Below the pieces are notes generated by a model. The model had not been told where the DNA came from. It ran no database searches and saw only the letters and a program-made list of their open reading frames with translations. The position numbers were made by a program, and so were the translations under genes. Of a DNA stretch of 64,000 nucleotides, positions 32,926-41,171 are shown one piece after another; within the stretch, counting starts at the first letter, position 1; each line of letters opens with the position of its first letter. Origin of the DNA: JACKIP01 sp963710165 (GTDB taxonomy: Bacteria; Pseudomonadota; Alphaproteobacteria; Micavibrionales; Micavibrionaceae); assembly GCA_963710165.1 (NCBI GenBank), contig CAVPYZ010000001.1, positions 186,001 to 250,000 on the forward strand. Reading direction: 5' to 3'.

Positions 32926-35103
32926 ATGCTTGCAGAAATCGAAGATATCAATCAATGGAAAGACTTTAACGCGGATATAGACGTTTCCGCGGTCGAAAAA
33001 GCGATTGCCTTTGCCAAAGACGCCCATAAAGACCAGACACGTGCCTCTGGTGAACCCTATTACACACATCCGGTTGCCGTGGCAAAAATCCTTGCCGAAA
33101 TGAAGATGGATACTGCCACGCTGTTAACAGCCGTTTTGCATGATACCCTGGAAGATACGGAAGTCGGATATGATGACCTGAAAAAAGAATTTAGCGAAGA
33201 GGTAGCCGATCTGGTAAACGGCGTCAGTAAGCTAACCAAAATCGGCAGTCAGACCGTTGAAGGGAAACAAGCAGAGAATTTCAGAAAATTATTAGTCGCC
33301 ATGTCTGGTGACATTCGTGTGCTTTTGGTGAAGCTAGCCGACCGTTTGCACAATATGCGCACGCTTCATCATTTTGACAAACCCGAAAAACAAAAACGCA
33401 TTGCCCGCGAAACGCTCGAGATTTATGCACCACTGTCAGAGCGCATCGGAACACATAATATAAAAGAAGAGCTAGAAGACCTCGCTTTTAGCTATCTTAA
33501 TCCCGAAGCGCGTGAAACCATCTCCAATCGTCTTTCCTTTCTGCGTAAAGAAGAAGCGGGTACTGTTGATAAGATTATAGAAGAGCTGCAAAAACTTTTT
33601 AAAGAAAACGGCCTGAAATCCTCTGTCACAGGGCGCGAAAAAACACGTTACTCGATCTGGAAAAAGATGCAGCGAAAAAACGTCTCTTTCGAACAGTTAT
33701 CAGACATCATGGCGTTTCGTATTGCTATGGATGATGTGGGGGAGTGTTATCATGCCCTTGGTCTTATCCACTCCAAATTTCCGACGGTTCCCGGACGGTT
33801 CAAGGATTACATTTCCACCCCCAAGCCCAATGGATATCGCTCAATTCACACAACCATTATCGGGCCGATGCATCAGCGTATTGAAATCCAGATACGAACC
33901 GAAAATATGCATCAGGAAGCAGAATTGGGTGTTGCCGCGCATTGGGCATATAAATCACAACAACCAAAAGCCGACCAAAAAGATGCTACACATTATCGCT
34001 GGCTTCGTGAACTACTAGAGATTCTGGATCAGGAACTAAAGCCCGAAGAATTTTTGGAAAATACAAAGCTAGAGCTGTTTCAAGAACACGTTTATGTCTT
34101 CAGCCCAAAGGGCGATTTGATGGAATTACCAACGGGTTCAACACCGATCGACTTTGCTTATGCTGTTCATTCCGATGTCGGAAATAAATGTGTTGGGGCA
34201 AAGATAAACGGGCGTATTGCACCGCTGAATACCAAGCTTCAAAACGGTGATCAGATTGATGTTATAACTGCTAAAAACCAAACGCCGTCCCCAACGTGGG
34301 AGCGTTTTGTGGCCTCTGGCAAGGCGCGGTCGCATATCCGTAAATATATTCGCCAGCAGCAACGTGATGAATATATCACGCTTGGCAAAGCCATGTTGCA
34401 AAAGATTTTTCGTCAGGAAGAATACGAATTTACCGAAAAGGCTATCTCGAATGTTTTGGAGAAATACAAAGCAGACGAGGTCGAGGATATCTATGCCAAA
34501 ATCGGCTCGGGCATGGTCGTTGCACGTGAAGTGTTCCGCAGCATTTTTCCAGGGCATCAGACAGAACAGTTCAAACAAGCCCAATCCGCGCGCGAAGCGT
34601 TAGAGCAAGTTCGTAATGCAGGCGCAAAAGTCGCGCAACAATCAAACAAACCTATGCCGATCAAGGGGCTTATCCCCGGTATGGCGGTTCATTTTGCCCG
34701 CTGTTGCCATCCGCTTCCGGGGGATCGTATTGTCGGAATTGTGACCACAGGTAAGGGCGTGACTATCCACACAATTGACTGCGAAACGCTGGAAACATTT
34801 GCAGACACGCCGGAGCGTTGGCTGGACGTTTCTTGGGGCGATGACGACGATTCACCGGAAAGTCATGTTGGACGCTTGGAAGTAACACTTGCCAACTCAT
34901 CCGGCGCGCTGGGCACCCTATCAACCGTAATTGGTCGTAGTGGGGGGAATATTACCAATCTTAAAATCGTCAACCGTTCGCTTGATTTTTGGGATATGTT
35001 GCTGGACGTCTATGTTAATGACACAAAACACCTTCATAATATCATCGCCGCATTGCGTGCCACCCCCGAAATTGTCACCGTGGAGCGGGCAAAAGGGCGG
35101 TAG
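32926..35103 (+). CDS. Bifunctional (p)ppGpp synthetase/hydrolase RelA/SpoT (Rsh)
   Basis: A 725-residue stringent-response enzyme that makes and degrades (p)ppGpp. The hydrolase HD domain (residues ~25-180) is intact, with YYTHPVAVAKIL and LHDTLEDTEVGYDDL. The synthetase domain (~240-350) has GRFKDYISTPKPNGYRSIHTT, whose Tyr/Ser/His region binds nucleotides. A TGS domain lies near 385-445 (VYVFSPKGDLMELP) and a C-terminal ACT domain at about 650-725. Both activities are therefore predicted, as in the single Rsh of most alphaproteobacteria. It lies 74 bases after rpoZ. Confidence 0.96.
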   Translation: MLAEIEDINQWKDFNADIDVSAVEKAIAFAKDAHKDQTRASGEPYYTHPVAVAKILAEMKMDTATLLTAVLHDTLEDTEVGYDDLKKEFSEEVADLVNGVSKLTKIGSQTVEGKQAENFRKLLVAMSGDIRVLLVKLADRLHNMRTLHHFDKPEKQKRIARETLEIYAPLSERIGTHNIKEELEDLAFSYLNPEARETISNRLSFLRKEEAGTVDKIIEELQKLFKENGLKSSVTGREKTRYSIWKKMQRKNVSFEQLSDIMAFRIAMDDVGECYHALGLIHSKFPTVPGRFKDYISTPKPNGYRSIHTTIIGPMHQRIEIQIRTENMHQEAELGVAAHWAYKSQQPKADQKDATHYRWLRELLEILDQELKPEEFLENTKLELFQEHVYVFSPKGDLMELPTGSTPIDFAYAVHSDVGNKCVGAKINGRIAPLNTKLQNGDQIDVITAKNQTPSPTWERFVASGKARSHIRKYIRQQQRDEYITLGKAMLQKIFRQEEYEFTEKAISNVLEKYKADEVEDIYAKIGSGMVVAREVFRSIFPGHQTEQFKQAQSAREALEQVRNAGAKVAQQSNKPMPIKGLIPGMAVHFARCCHPLPGDRIVGIVTTGKGVTIHTIDCETLETFADTPERWLDVSWGDDDDSPESHVGRLEVTLANSSGALGTLSTVIGRSGGNITNLKIVNRSLDFWDMLLDVYVNDTKHLHNIIAALRATPEIVTVERAKGR

Positions 35104-35159
35104 GGTGTTCTTAAGTTTTTTCATGCTATATTTATAAGTATCAACATCAGGAGTTTTTA

Positions 35160-37544
35160 ATGAGTATCAATAAAGTTGCAGTCATCGGAGCAGGGCTTAT
35201 GGGGAGTGGTATTGCCGCGCAAATTGCGAATGCAGGCGTGCCGGTGGTTCTTCTTGATATTGTGCCAAAAGACGCCGAAGACAGATCGGTTATTGCGAAA
35301 ACGGCAATACAGAAAATGTTAAAAGCCGATCCTGCGCCCTTTATGTTGCCGTCAAACGCCCAACTGATTACACCCGGAAATTTGGAAGATGATCTGGAAC
35401 TGATCGCGGATTGTGACTGGATATTGGAAGTGGTTTTAGAAGATCTGGATATCAAGCATGAAACATACGAAAAAATTAATAAACATCGTAAAAAGGGGTC
35501 AATCGTGTCTTCGAACACGTCAACAATTCCACTCGAACTTTTGACCAAAGGCTTTGATGATGATTTTCAATCTGACTTTATGATCACACACTTTTTCAAT
35601 CCGCCGCGTTATATGCGGTTACTGGAAATTGTAACAGGCGATAAAACACGCGCCGATGTTGCGCAGCAAATCACAGATTTCTGCGATATTAAATTAGGAA
35701 AAGGTGTGGTGCCCTGTAACGACACACCTGGTTTTATTGCAAACAGACTGCTTGTCTATTGCCTGACAAATGCAATTAATGTGGCGATAGAGGACGGTGT
35801 GCCGATTGAAGTAGCTGACACTGTGCTTGGTAAACCTGCGGGCTTGCCTAAAACAGCTATTTTCGGGCTATTGGATTTAATTGGTATTGATTTGATGCCT
35901 CATTTGGCAAAAAGTCTGCTTTCGACATTGCCTGAGGATGATGCCTATCGCAAAATCTATGTAGATCATAAATTTATTCATGAGATGATCGATAAAGGTT
36001 ATACAGGACGCAAAGGAAAGGGTGGATTTTATCGCCTTGATCCTGATGCGCCCAAGTCGGCGAAGGTGAAACAATCTTATCCCATCCATACGGGTTTATT
36101 TGATGATAAAAACTATAACAAGGCGGATAAGCCAAAACTGGAAAGCGTTTCTGCAGGTAAAAAAGGGTTGCGTGCCGTCGTTACAACTGATGATATTGGT
36201 GGTCATTATGCCTGGAAAGTTCTAAGTCGTACGCTTCATTATGCGGCAAGTTTGGTCCCCGAAATAACAGACACAATTTTTCGCGCCGATGAAGCCATGC
36301 ATTTGGGGTGTAATTGGAAAATGGGTCCGTTTGAAATGATGGACGCGCTTGGTCCGAAATGGTTTGCCGAACAGTTGGAAAAAGAAGGAATTGACGTTCC
36401 CGAATTATTGCAAAAAGTTGGCGATGATACCTTTTATAAGGTCATTGACGGTGTGCAGCATTATTTTGGTACGGATGGTGAGTATCATAAGGTTGAACGT
36501 CCACAGGGTGTCTTGTTGTTAAAAGATATCAAGCTGAACAGCGAACCTGTAATCTCTAACAAATCAGCCTCGCTCTGGGATATTGGGGACGGGGTTGTTT
36601 GTTTCGAGAAGCATTCAAAAATGAATACCTTTGATGAACAGATTTTTGATTTACTTGAACAAACTACAAAACTTCTCAGCCAAGAAGACAGCCCGCACAA
36701 GGCGATGGTTATTTATAATGAAGGATCACACTTTTCAGCCGGGGCAAATCTGGGACTTGCTTTATTCATGGTCAACATCGCCATGTGGTCACAGGTGCAG
36801 GAATTTGTAGATCGCGGACAAAAAACATTTACAGGATTGAAGTTTGCACCATTTCCGGTCATTTCCGCGCCCAGCGGGTTTGCCTTTGGCGGCGGATGTG
36901 AAATCCTTCTTAATGCCGATGCGGTACAGGCACATGCCGAAACCTATTGCGGTCTTGTCGAGGTCGGCGTTGGCGTTATACCGGGATGGGGCGGTTGTAA
37001 GGAAATGATATTACGCTTTCAAGAGCGTGAAAAAGCGCAGCATAATCCGCAATGGTTTTCGCCAAATACCACCCCCATGGGTGCAGTACGCAAGGCATTT
37101 GAATTAATCGGTGTGGCAACGGTTGCAAAATCCGCGCCCGAAGCACAAAAAATTGGTTATCTTCGAGACAGCGACGGCATCACAATGAATCGTGATCGTC
37201 TGTTATTTGATGCAAAACAAAAAGCATTAAAGTTGGCAGAAAATTACACAGCCCCTGAAATGCGTGAAGATATACGTCTGCCAGGTGATAGCGGTAAAAT
37301 GGCACTTAATCTGGCCGTGTCAGATTTACACAAAAGCGGTAAGGCAACGGATTATGATATTGTTGTGTCCGATCATCTGGCGAAAGTTTTAACGGGCGGT
37401 GAGAAGGGTGACTGGACCAATCCGCTTTCAGAAAAAGACCTATTGAAACTGGAGCGTGATCAATTTATGGCTCTGCTTCACAATAAAGGCACGCTAAATC
37501 GTATCGAGCATATGCTTGAAAAAGGAAAGCCTCTTCGTAATTAG
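35160..37544 (+). CDS. FadN-like 3-hydroxyacyl-CoA dehydrogenase/enoyl-CoA hydratase
   Basis: A 794-residue fatty-acid beta-oxidation enzyme. The NAD-binding domain starts at the N-terminus (AVIGAGLMGSGIAAQIA, residues 7-23). Then come VSSNTSTIP and HFFNPPRYMRLLEIV, and the C-terminal dehydrogenase domain follows (NDTPGFIANRL near 180). The crotonase domain occupies about residues 460-680 (EGSHFSAGANLG, FGGGCEI). This order, dehydrogenase first and hydratase last, resembles Bacillus FadN and not E. coli FadB. No thiolase or acyl-CoA dehydrogenase follows, so partners are elsewhere. An AGGAG site precedes the ATG. Confidence 0.9.
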   Translation: MSINKVAVIGAGLMGSGIAAQIANAGVPVVLLDIVPKDAEDRSVIAKTAIQKMLKADPAPFMLPSNAQLITPGNLEDDLELIADCDWILEVVLEDLDIKHETYEKINKHRKKGSIVSSNTSTIPLELLTKGFDDDFQSDFMITHFFNPPRYMRLLEIVTGDKTRADVAQQITDFCDIKLGKGVVPCNDTPGFIANRLLVYCLTNAINVAIEDGVPIEVADTVLGKPAGLPKTAIFGLLDLIGIDLMPHLAKSLLSTLPEDDAYRKIYVDHKFIHEMIDKGYTGRKGKGGFYRLDPDAPKSAKVKQSYPIHTGLFDDKNYNKADKPKLESVSAGKKGLRAVVTTDDIGGHYAWKVLSRTLHYAASLVPEITDTIFRADEAMHLGCNWKMGPFEMMDALGPKWFAEQLEKEGIDVPELLQKVGDDTFYKVIDGVQHYFGTDGEYHKVERPQGVLLLKDIKLNSEPVISNKSASLWDIGDGVVCFEKHSKMNTFDEQIFDLLEQTTKLLSQEDSPHKAMVIYNEGSHFSAGANLGLALFMVNIAMWSQVQEFVDRGQKTFTGLKFAPFPVISAPSGFAFGGGCEILLNADAVQAHAETYCGLVEVGVGVIPGWGGCKEMILRFQEREKAQHNPQWFSPNTTPMGAVRKAFELIGVATVAKSAPEAQKIGYLRDSDGITMNRDRLLFDAKQKALKLAENYTAPEMREDIRLPGDSGKMALNLAVSDLHKSGKATDYDIVVSDHLAKVLTGGEKGDWTNPLSEKDLLKLERDQFMALLHNKGTLNRIEHMLEKGKPLRN

Positions 37545-37593
37545 GCACCTATAATCTAAGTGTGCACTTGAAACTATCCTTTATTACGGTAAG

Positions 37594-37610
37594 TTAATAA
37601 TGCTTATTAA
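37594..37610. promoter_or_regulatory. Palindrome TTAATAA-TGC-TTATTAA before the yceI operon
   Basis: A perfect 7-base inverted repeat around TGC, 14 bases upstream of the first yceI start and next to its ribosome site (AAAGGATACATC). It could be an operator of a regulator such as an oxidative-stress repressor, or chance in AT-rich DNA. Confidence 0.4.
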
Positions 37611-37624
37611 TTAAAGGATACATC

Positions 37625-38254
37625 ATGAAAAAATTATTATTAACAGCTGCATTTATCAGCTTTCTTCCGTTTGGCGCCATGGCGCAGGAAATGGTTCCAC
37701 GTTCGGAGCTGCCCGCAGGAAACTATTCGTTGGATAAAACGCATGCCAGCTTGATCTGGAAAGTCTCGCATCTGGGTTTGTCCGACTATACCGCACGTTT
37801 TACAGATTTTGACGCAGATATCAATTATAATGCCGAAGACCCGACTGCCAGTACGGTAAAGGTCACTGTTAATCCGCTTTCTGTTGAAACAGACTATCCA
37901 AATGCTGAAGAAAAAGATTTTAATGCGAAGTTGGCAACCGGAGAAGACTGGTTCAACGGTGAGAACTTTCCGGAGATAACATTTACATCAACAAAAATTA
38001 CGATTGGCGAAGACAATACAGGTAAAATGCGCGGCGATCTGACCATGCTGGGAATGACAAAACCCCTAACATTAGATGTCACGTTTAATGGCGGTTATCT
38101 GGAGAAACCTTTCGCAGGTGTTCCGGCAATGGGCTTTTCCGCTAGTGGTATGATTGATCGTTCCGAATGGGGATTTGACACTTATGAACCAAGTATTGGC
38201 GGCGATGTAAAAATCTTGATTGAAACAGAATTTCATAAAGACCAGGAGTCTTAA
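37625..38254 (+). CDS. YceI-family periplasmic protein
   Basis: A 209-residue secreted YceI protein. The signal peptide ends near FGAMAQE. The domain begins with YSLDKTHASLIWKVSHLGLSDYTARF and has DWFNGENFPEITFTS, RGDLTMLGMTKPLTLDV and FSASGMIDRSEWGFDTY, all family landmarks. YceI proteins are lipocalin-like beta barrels that bind isoprenoids such as quinones. It lies 5 bases before a cytochrome b561 gene, forming a three-gene operon with a second YceI. Binding of a quinone-like ligand is inference. Confidence 0.9.
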   Translation: MKKLLLTAAFISFLPFGAMAQEMVPRSELPAGNYSLDKTHASLIWKVSHLGLSDYTARFTDFDADINYNAEDPTASTVKVTVNPLSVETDYPNAEEKDFNAKLATGEDWFNGENFPEITFTSTKITIGEDNTGKMRGDLTMLGMTKPLTLDVTFNGGYLEKPFAGVPAMGFSASGMIDRSEWGFDTYEPSIGGDVKILIETEFHKDQES

Positions 38255-38259
38255 AATTA

Positions 38260-38847
38260 ATGTCGCATGACGTCAAACGCTATAACTCTGTTGCCATTAT
38301 CCTACACTGGGTTATGGCACTGGCGTTTTTTGTCATGCTGGCAAGCGGTCTGGCTATGGAATATCTAGATCTTGATAAAAGCTTCACATTTAAATTATAC
38401 CAATGGCATAAATCAGGCGGCGTTTTGCTTCTGATGGCGTTCTTTTTACGAATTGGCTGGCGACTGGTTAGTTATGTTCCAAAATTGCCAACGTCCTTTA
38501 AACCGTGGGAGAAAATAGCGGCAAAAGGAGGGCATTGGGGACTATATGCTTTAATGTTTTTAATGCCGCTTTCCGGCTGGATCATGGTTTCGACCAGTGT
38601 TTACGGCCTGCCAACAATTGTATTTAACTGGTTTGAGTGGCCACATATTCAAAATATCGGCTGGCTTCCGTTCCAAGATTTTGAAGGAAATCAAACCATT
38701 CACGAAATAGCGAAAGAAGCGCATGAAATTTTGGCGATTATATTCGGTATTCTGATCACAGCGCATATAGGCGCCGTGATAAAACACGCCTATTTTGAAC
38801 ATATAAATCTTTTACCGCGTATGTGGTGGAGAAAGGATAAGCCATGA
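38260..38847 (+). CDS. Cytochrome b561 (diheme membrane electron carrier)
   Basis: A 195-residue integral membrane protein of the cytochrome b561 family (bacterial CybB type). Four hydrophobic helices are visible, starting with NSVAIILHWVMALAFFVML (heme His in the LHW motif) and then WHKSGGVLLLMAFFLRIGWRL (His in WHKSGG). GHWGLYALMFLMPLSGW and AHEILAIIFGILITAHIGAV contain the third and fourth heme-ligand histidines. It would pass electrons between quinol and a partner. The next gene overlaps by 4 bases (ATGA). Confidence 0.9.
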   Translation: MSHDVKRYNSVAIILHWVMALAFFVMLASGLAMEYLDLDKSFTFKLYQWHKSGGVLLLMAFFLRIGWRLVSYVPKLPTSFKPWEKIAAKGGHWGLYALMFLMPLSGWIMVSTSVYGLPTIVFNWFEWPHIQNIGWLPFQDFEGNQTIHEIAKEAHEILAIIFGILITAHIGAVIKHAYFEHINLLPRMWWRKDKP

Positions 38848-39410
38848 AACTATTTGCTCCTCTCGTCTTTACACTTATATTAAGTGCCATGCCCGTTTTC
38901 GCACAACAATATCAAATCGATTATGCCAACAGCACCGTTGCATTTTCAGGGAAGCATGCAGGAAACACATTTAACGGACAATTTCATGAGTGGCAGGGGG
39001 AGATTGTCTTTAACCCTGAAAGTCTGGATCAAAGTCATGTTGAAATAACATTTGATTTAGCAAGCGCAAAGACGGGTAACAAATTATATGATGGTACCCT
39101 TCCAAAGTCTGACTGGTTTGACAGCGAAAATCATCCAAAAGGAACATTTATTTCAACCAGTATAACCAAAAATCAAACAGATAATTATACTATGGAAGGG
39201 GCGCTGACATTAAGAGGGCAACAGCATCCTATAACGTTTGACTTTACTTTAAGCGATTTGGATGCTTCACCAGTTGTCATGAACGCAACATTTCCAATAG
39301 ACCGTCTGCAATATGATATCGGCCGCAAATCCGATGCAACTGCCGAGTGGGTATCGCAAGACATCATGATGGATTTAAATATCACCACCACAAAAAATAC
39401 TACTGAATAG
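38844..39410 (+). CDS. Second YceI-family periplasmic protein
   Basis: A 188-residue secreted YceI protein with a signal peptide ending near PVFAQ. It keeps the core pattern: YQIDYANSTVAFSGKHAGNTFNGQF, DWFDSENHPKGTFIST, LRGQQHPITFDFTL and FPIDRLQYDIG. It is clearly diverged from the first YceI, so the two are not a recent tandem copy. It begins within the stop region of the cytochrome b561 gene (4-base overlap), hence translational coupling is likely. Role as for YceI: lipid or quinone binding in the periplasm, inferred. Confidence 0.9.
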   Translation: MKLFAPLVFTLILSAMPVFAQQYQIDYANSTVAFSGKHAGNTFNGQFHEWQGEIVFNPESLDQSHVEITFDLASAKTGNKLYDGTLPKSDWFDSENHPKGTFISTSITKNQTDNYTMEGALTLRGQQHPITFDFTLSDLDASPVVMNATFPIDRLQYDIGRKSDATAEWVSQDIMMDLNITTTKNTTE

Positions 39411-39487
39411 GCTGCTTTTTTATAGACTTTTATGACGAACATATATTATGTATTTTAATAAAAAATATATGAATAAAAGTGCGGCAT

Positions 39488-40054
39488 ATGCAATTTCAAA
39501 CCAACAGACTGAGAGTAAGAGAGTTTACGCAAGCTGATGTGATTGACATACACCGCATTGCCACAAGCCCGAGCTTCGTTTTTTATAATCTGGATGGTAG
39601 TCACGATGCATCAAAGCGCTTTGTTGATCGCGCGATTGAAAAGCAAACGCAAACCAGTCGCGACAGCTTTAAAATGGCTGTAGAAGATATATCAAGACCC
39701 GATCATTGTATTGGCTATGTCTCAATTGACGATATTGCCGCAGATAAGCAAGGCGCACCGGATGTTGGTTATATTATTGACCCTCGCGAGCAAGGAAAAG
39801 GCTTTGCAACTGAAGCGATGATCGGTCTGATGCATGCAGCGTTTCACCATCATCCTTCTGTCAATCAAGTCTGGTTAACCGCACATCCTGACAATAAAGC
39901 GTCGCAAGGCGTTGCTAGAAAACTGACATTTGATTACGTAGGTGATAAAGAAATAGAAACGGCGCACGGTACAGAACCGCGTCTGGTTTATCTAACTGAT
40001 CAAGAAAGATTTTCTACCCGATATGGTACAATGGATGCCTTAATGGAGATGTAA
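39488..40054 (+). CDS. GNAT acetyltransferase, RimJ/RimL-like
   Basis: A 188-residue N-acetyltransferase. It opens with the RimJ-type pattern QTNRLRVREFTQADV and has the acetyl-CoA region DPREQGKGFATEAMIGL (R/Q-x-x-G-x-G/A near residues 100-116) and VWLTAHPDNKASQGVARKL. It probably acetylates a protein N-terminus or a small amine. The ATG at 39488 is preferred over a GTG three codons upstream, though neither has a strong ribosome site. The dipeptidase gene starts immediately after its stop. Confidence 0.85.
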   Translation: MQFQTNRLRVREFTQADVIDIHRIATSPSFVFYNLDGSHDASKRFVDRAIEKQTQTSRDSFKMAVEDISRPDHCIGYVSIDDIAADKQGAPDVGYIIDPREQGKGFATEAMIGLMHAAFHHHPSVNQVWLTAHPDNKASQGVARKLTFDYVGDKEIETAHGTEPRLVYLTDQERFSTRYGTMDALMEM

Positions 40055-40666
40055 ATGCCCGAATTTGAGCCTGTAATTATTGAGAGTGAAACCCCGCCCG
40101 AGTTAACTGAAATTACAGAAAAAGACGGCGTGTTTTTCAATGACAGATTTTCTACTGATAAGCGTTTACGCACAGTCATTTATAGTAAAGTACTTTCAGC
40201 AAAAAAGCATTTACCGGAAGATTTATACTTTATTATTTACGAAGCCTATCGTCCTCGTGCGCGGCAATTTGAATTATGGGATAATATATGGGCGCAAGTG
40301 TCGAAAGACCATCCTGAAGCCTCTGAAGAAAAGATAACAAGTCTATGTAGCAACTTCGTTTCAAATCCTTATGGAGTAGGTAGTGGACACCAATTTGGTT
40401 GCGCAGTAGACATTACATTATGTGACAAAGATCGCAATATATTCGATATGGGCACAGATATGCAGGAATTTTGCGTCCTAACCGAAACGAATGCCAAAAA
40501 CATTACCACAGCTCAGCGGCAAAACCGTGATCTATTGGTGACAAGTTTAGAAAAAGAAGGTTTGATAAATTATCCGTCCGAATGGTGGCATTTTAGCTAT
40601 GGTGATCGTCTATGGGCGCAAATACTGAATAAGCCGCAGACCATTTATGGCGTCCTGCCTTTTTGA
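40055..40666 (+). CDS. VanX/DdpX-like D-Ala-D-Ala dipeptidase
   Basis: A 203-residue zinc dipeptidase of the M15D family that cleaves D-alanyl-D-alanine. Metal and catalytic motifs are visible: YEAYRPRARQ (about 62-71), GSGHQFGCAVDITLCD (SxHxxGxAxD, about 110-125) and EWWHFSYGDR near 180 with the catalytic Glu and third zinc His. The lack of an obvious signal peptide suggests a cytoplasmic role, as for E. coli DdpX in dipeptide recycling. It starts directly at the stop of the acetyltransferase, with GGAG upstream. No vanH/vanA neighbours exist, so glycopeptide resistance is not implied. Confidence 0.9.
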   Translation: MPEFEPVIIESETPPELTEITEKDGVFFNDRFSTDKRLRTVIYSKVLSAKKHLPEDLYFIIYEAYRPRARQFELWDNIWAQVSKDHPEASEEKITSLCSNFVSNPYGVGSGHQFGCAVDITLCDKDRNIFDMGTDMQEFCVLTETNAKNITTAQRQNRDLLVTSLEKEGLINYPSEWWHFSYGDRLWAQILNKPQTIYGVLPF

Positions 40667-40750
40667 TTTTATCTATAAAAATTTGTATGTCAGAAAAAGA
40701 CCTGCTAATACGCACTCAAATAAACAATTCTATAGTGGGTTTGAATCTAC

Positions 40751-40999
40751 ATGTTTGATGATGAGCAAAGGAATAATTCCGAACAGCAGGAAATGTCACT
40801 CAGACAAGATTTTCTAAAAGCAGCAATAGAATTCGCTAGGTATAACGGTGCGCATATCGGTCATATGTCTGCGACAAATATCCATCAAATTCCCACTATA
40901 TTAGGACTTATTCCCGAGTATAGCCGACGAGAAATAATACCGGAAATGCTTGATTTCATTGACAGATATCACGAATTATCTGGAATAGATCCAACATAA
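40751..40999 (+). CDS. Small acidic protein of unknown function
   Basis: An 82-residue protein, rich in Glu, Gln, Ile and His (MFDDEQRNNSEQQEMSL...). It has two predicted helices and no recognisable domain or membrane segment. There is a modest upstream site and the codons look like those of neighbouring genes. It stands alone between the dipeptidase and recA, so its role is unknown. A chance open frame is possible but the length and uniform composition favour a real gene. Confidence 0.5.
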   Translation: MFDDEQRNNSEQQEMSLRQDFLKAAIEFARYNGAHIGHMSATNIHQIPTILGLIPEYSRREIIPEMLDFIDRYHELSGIDPT

Positions 41000-41046
41000 T
41001 TTAAATTAGCTGTTTACTAACAGAACAAATGAAGTACAATACAGAT

Positions 41047-41061
41047 GTTCTTGATTTGTTT
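41047..41061. promoter_or_regulatory. Candidate SOS (LexA) box upstream of recA
   Basis: The sequence GTTC-TTGATTT-GTTT has the GTTC-N7-GTTC form of alphaproteobacterial LexA sites, with one mismatch in the last half. It lies 110 bases upstream of the recA start and overlaps a parS-like palindrome. Confidence 0.45.
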
Positions 41062-41072
41062 CACATGAAACA
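41057..41072. promoter_or_regulatory. parS-like palindrome (ParB-binding site candidate)
   Basis: TGTTTCACATGAAACA matches the well-known bacterial parS TGTTTCACGTGAAACA at 15 of 16 positions; the difference is A for G in the central CACGTG. It is symmetric except for the central CA. parS sites cluster near oriC, and dnaA lies ~22 kb to the right. It overlaps the recA upstream region, so it may instead serve a recA regulator. Confidence 0.6.
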
Positions 41073-41171
41073 TATTGTGAACAAAATCGACTAAAATGAT
41101 TGTGAGTGTTTACAGAACATTCAGAATCGTGCGACGAATTGAATATACACAAAGATAAAAGGATTTTACAC

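Noticed and set aside
40055..40666. Vancomycin-resistance cassette
   Set aside because: The VanX-like dipeptidase has no vanH, vanA or regulator beside it and no signal peptide; it is more like DdpX.
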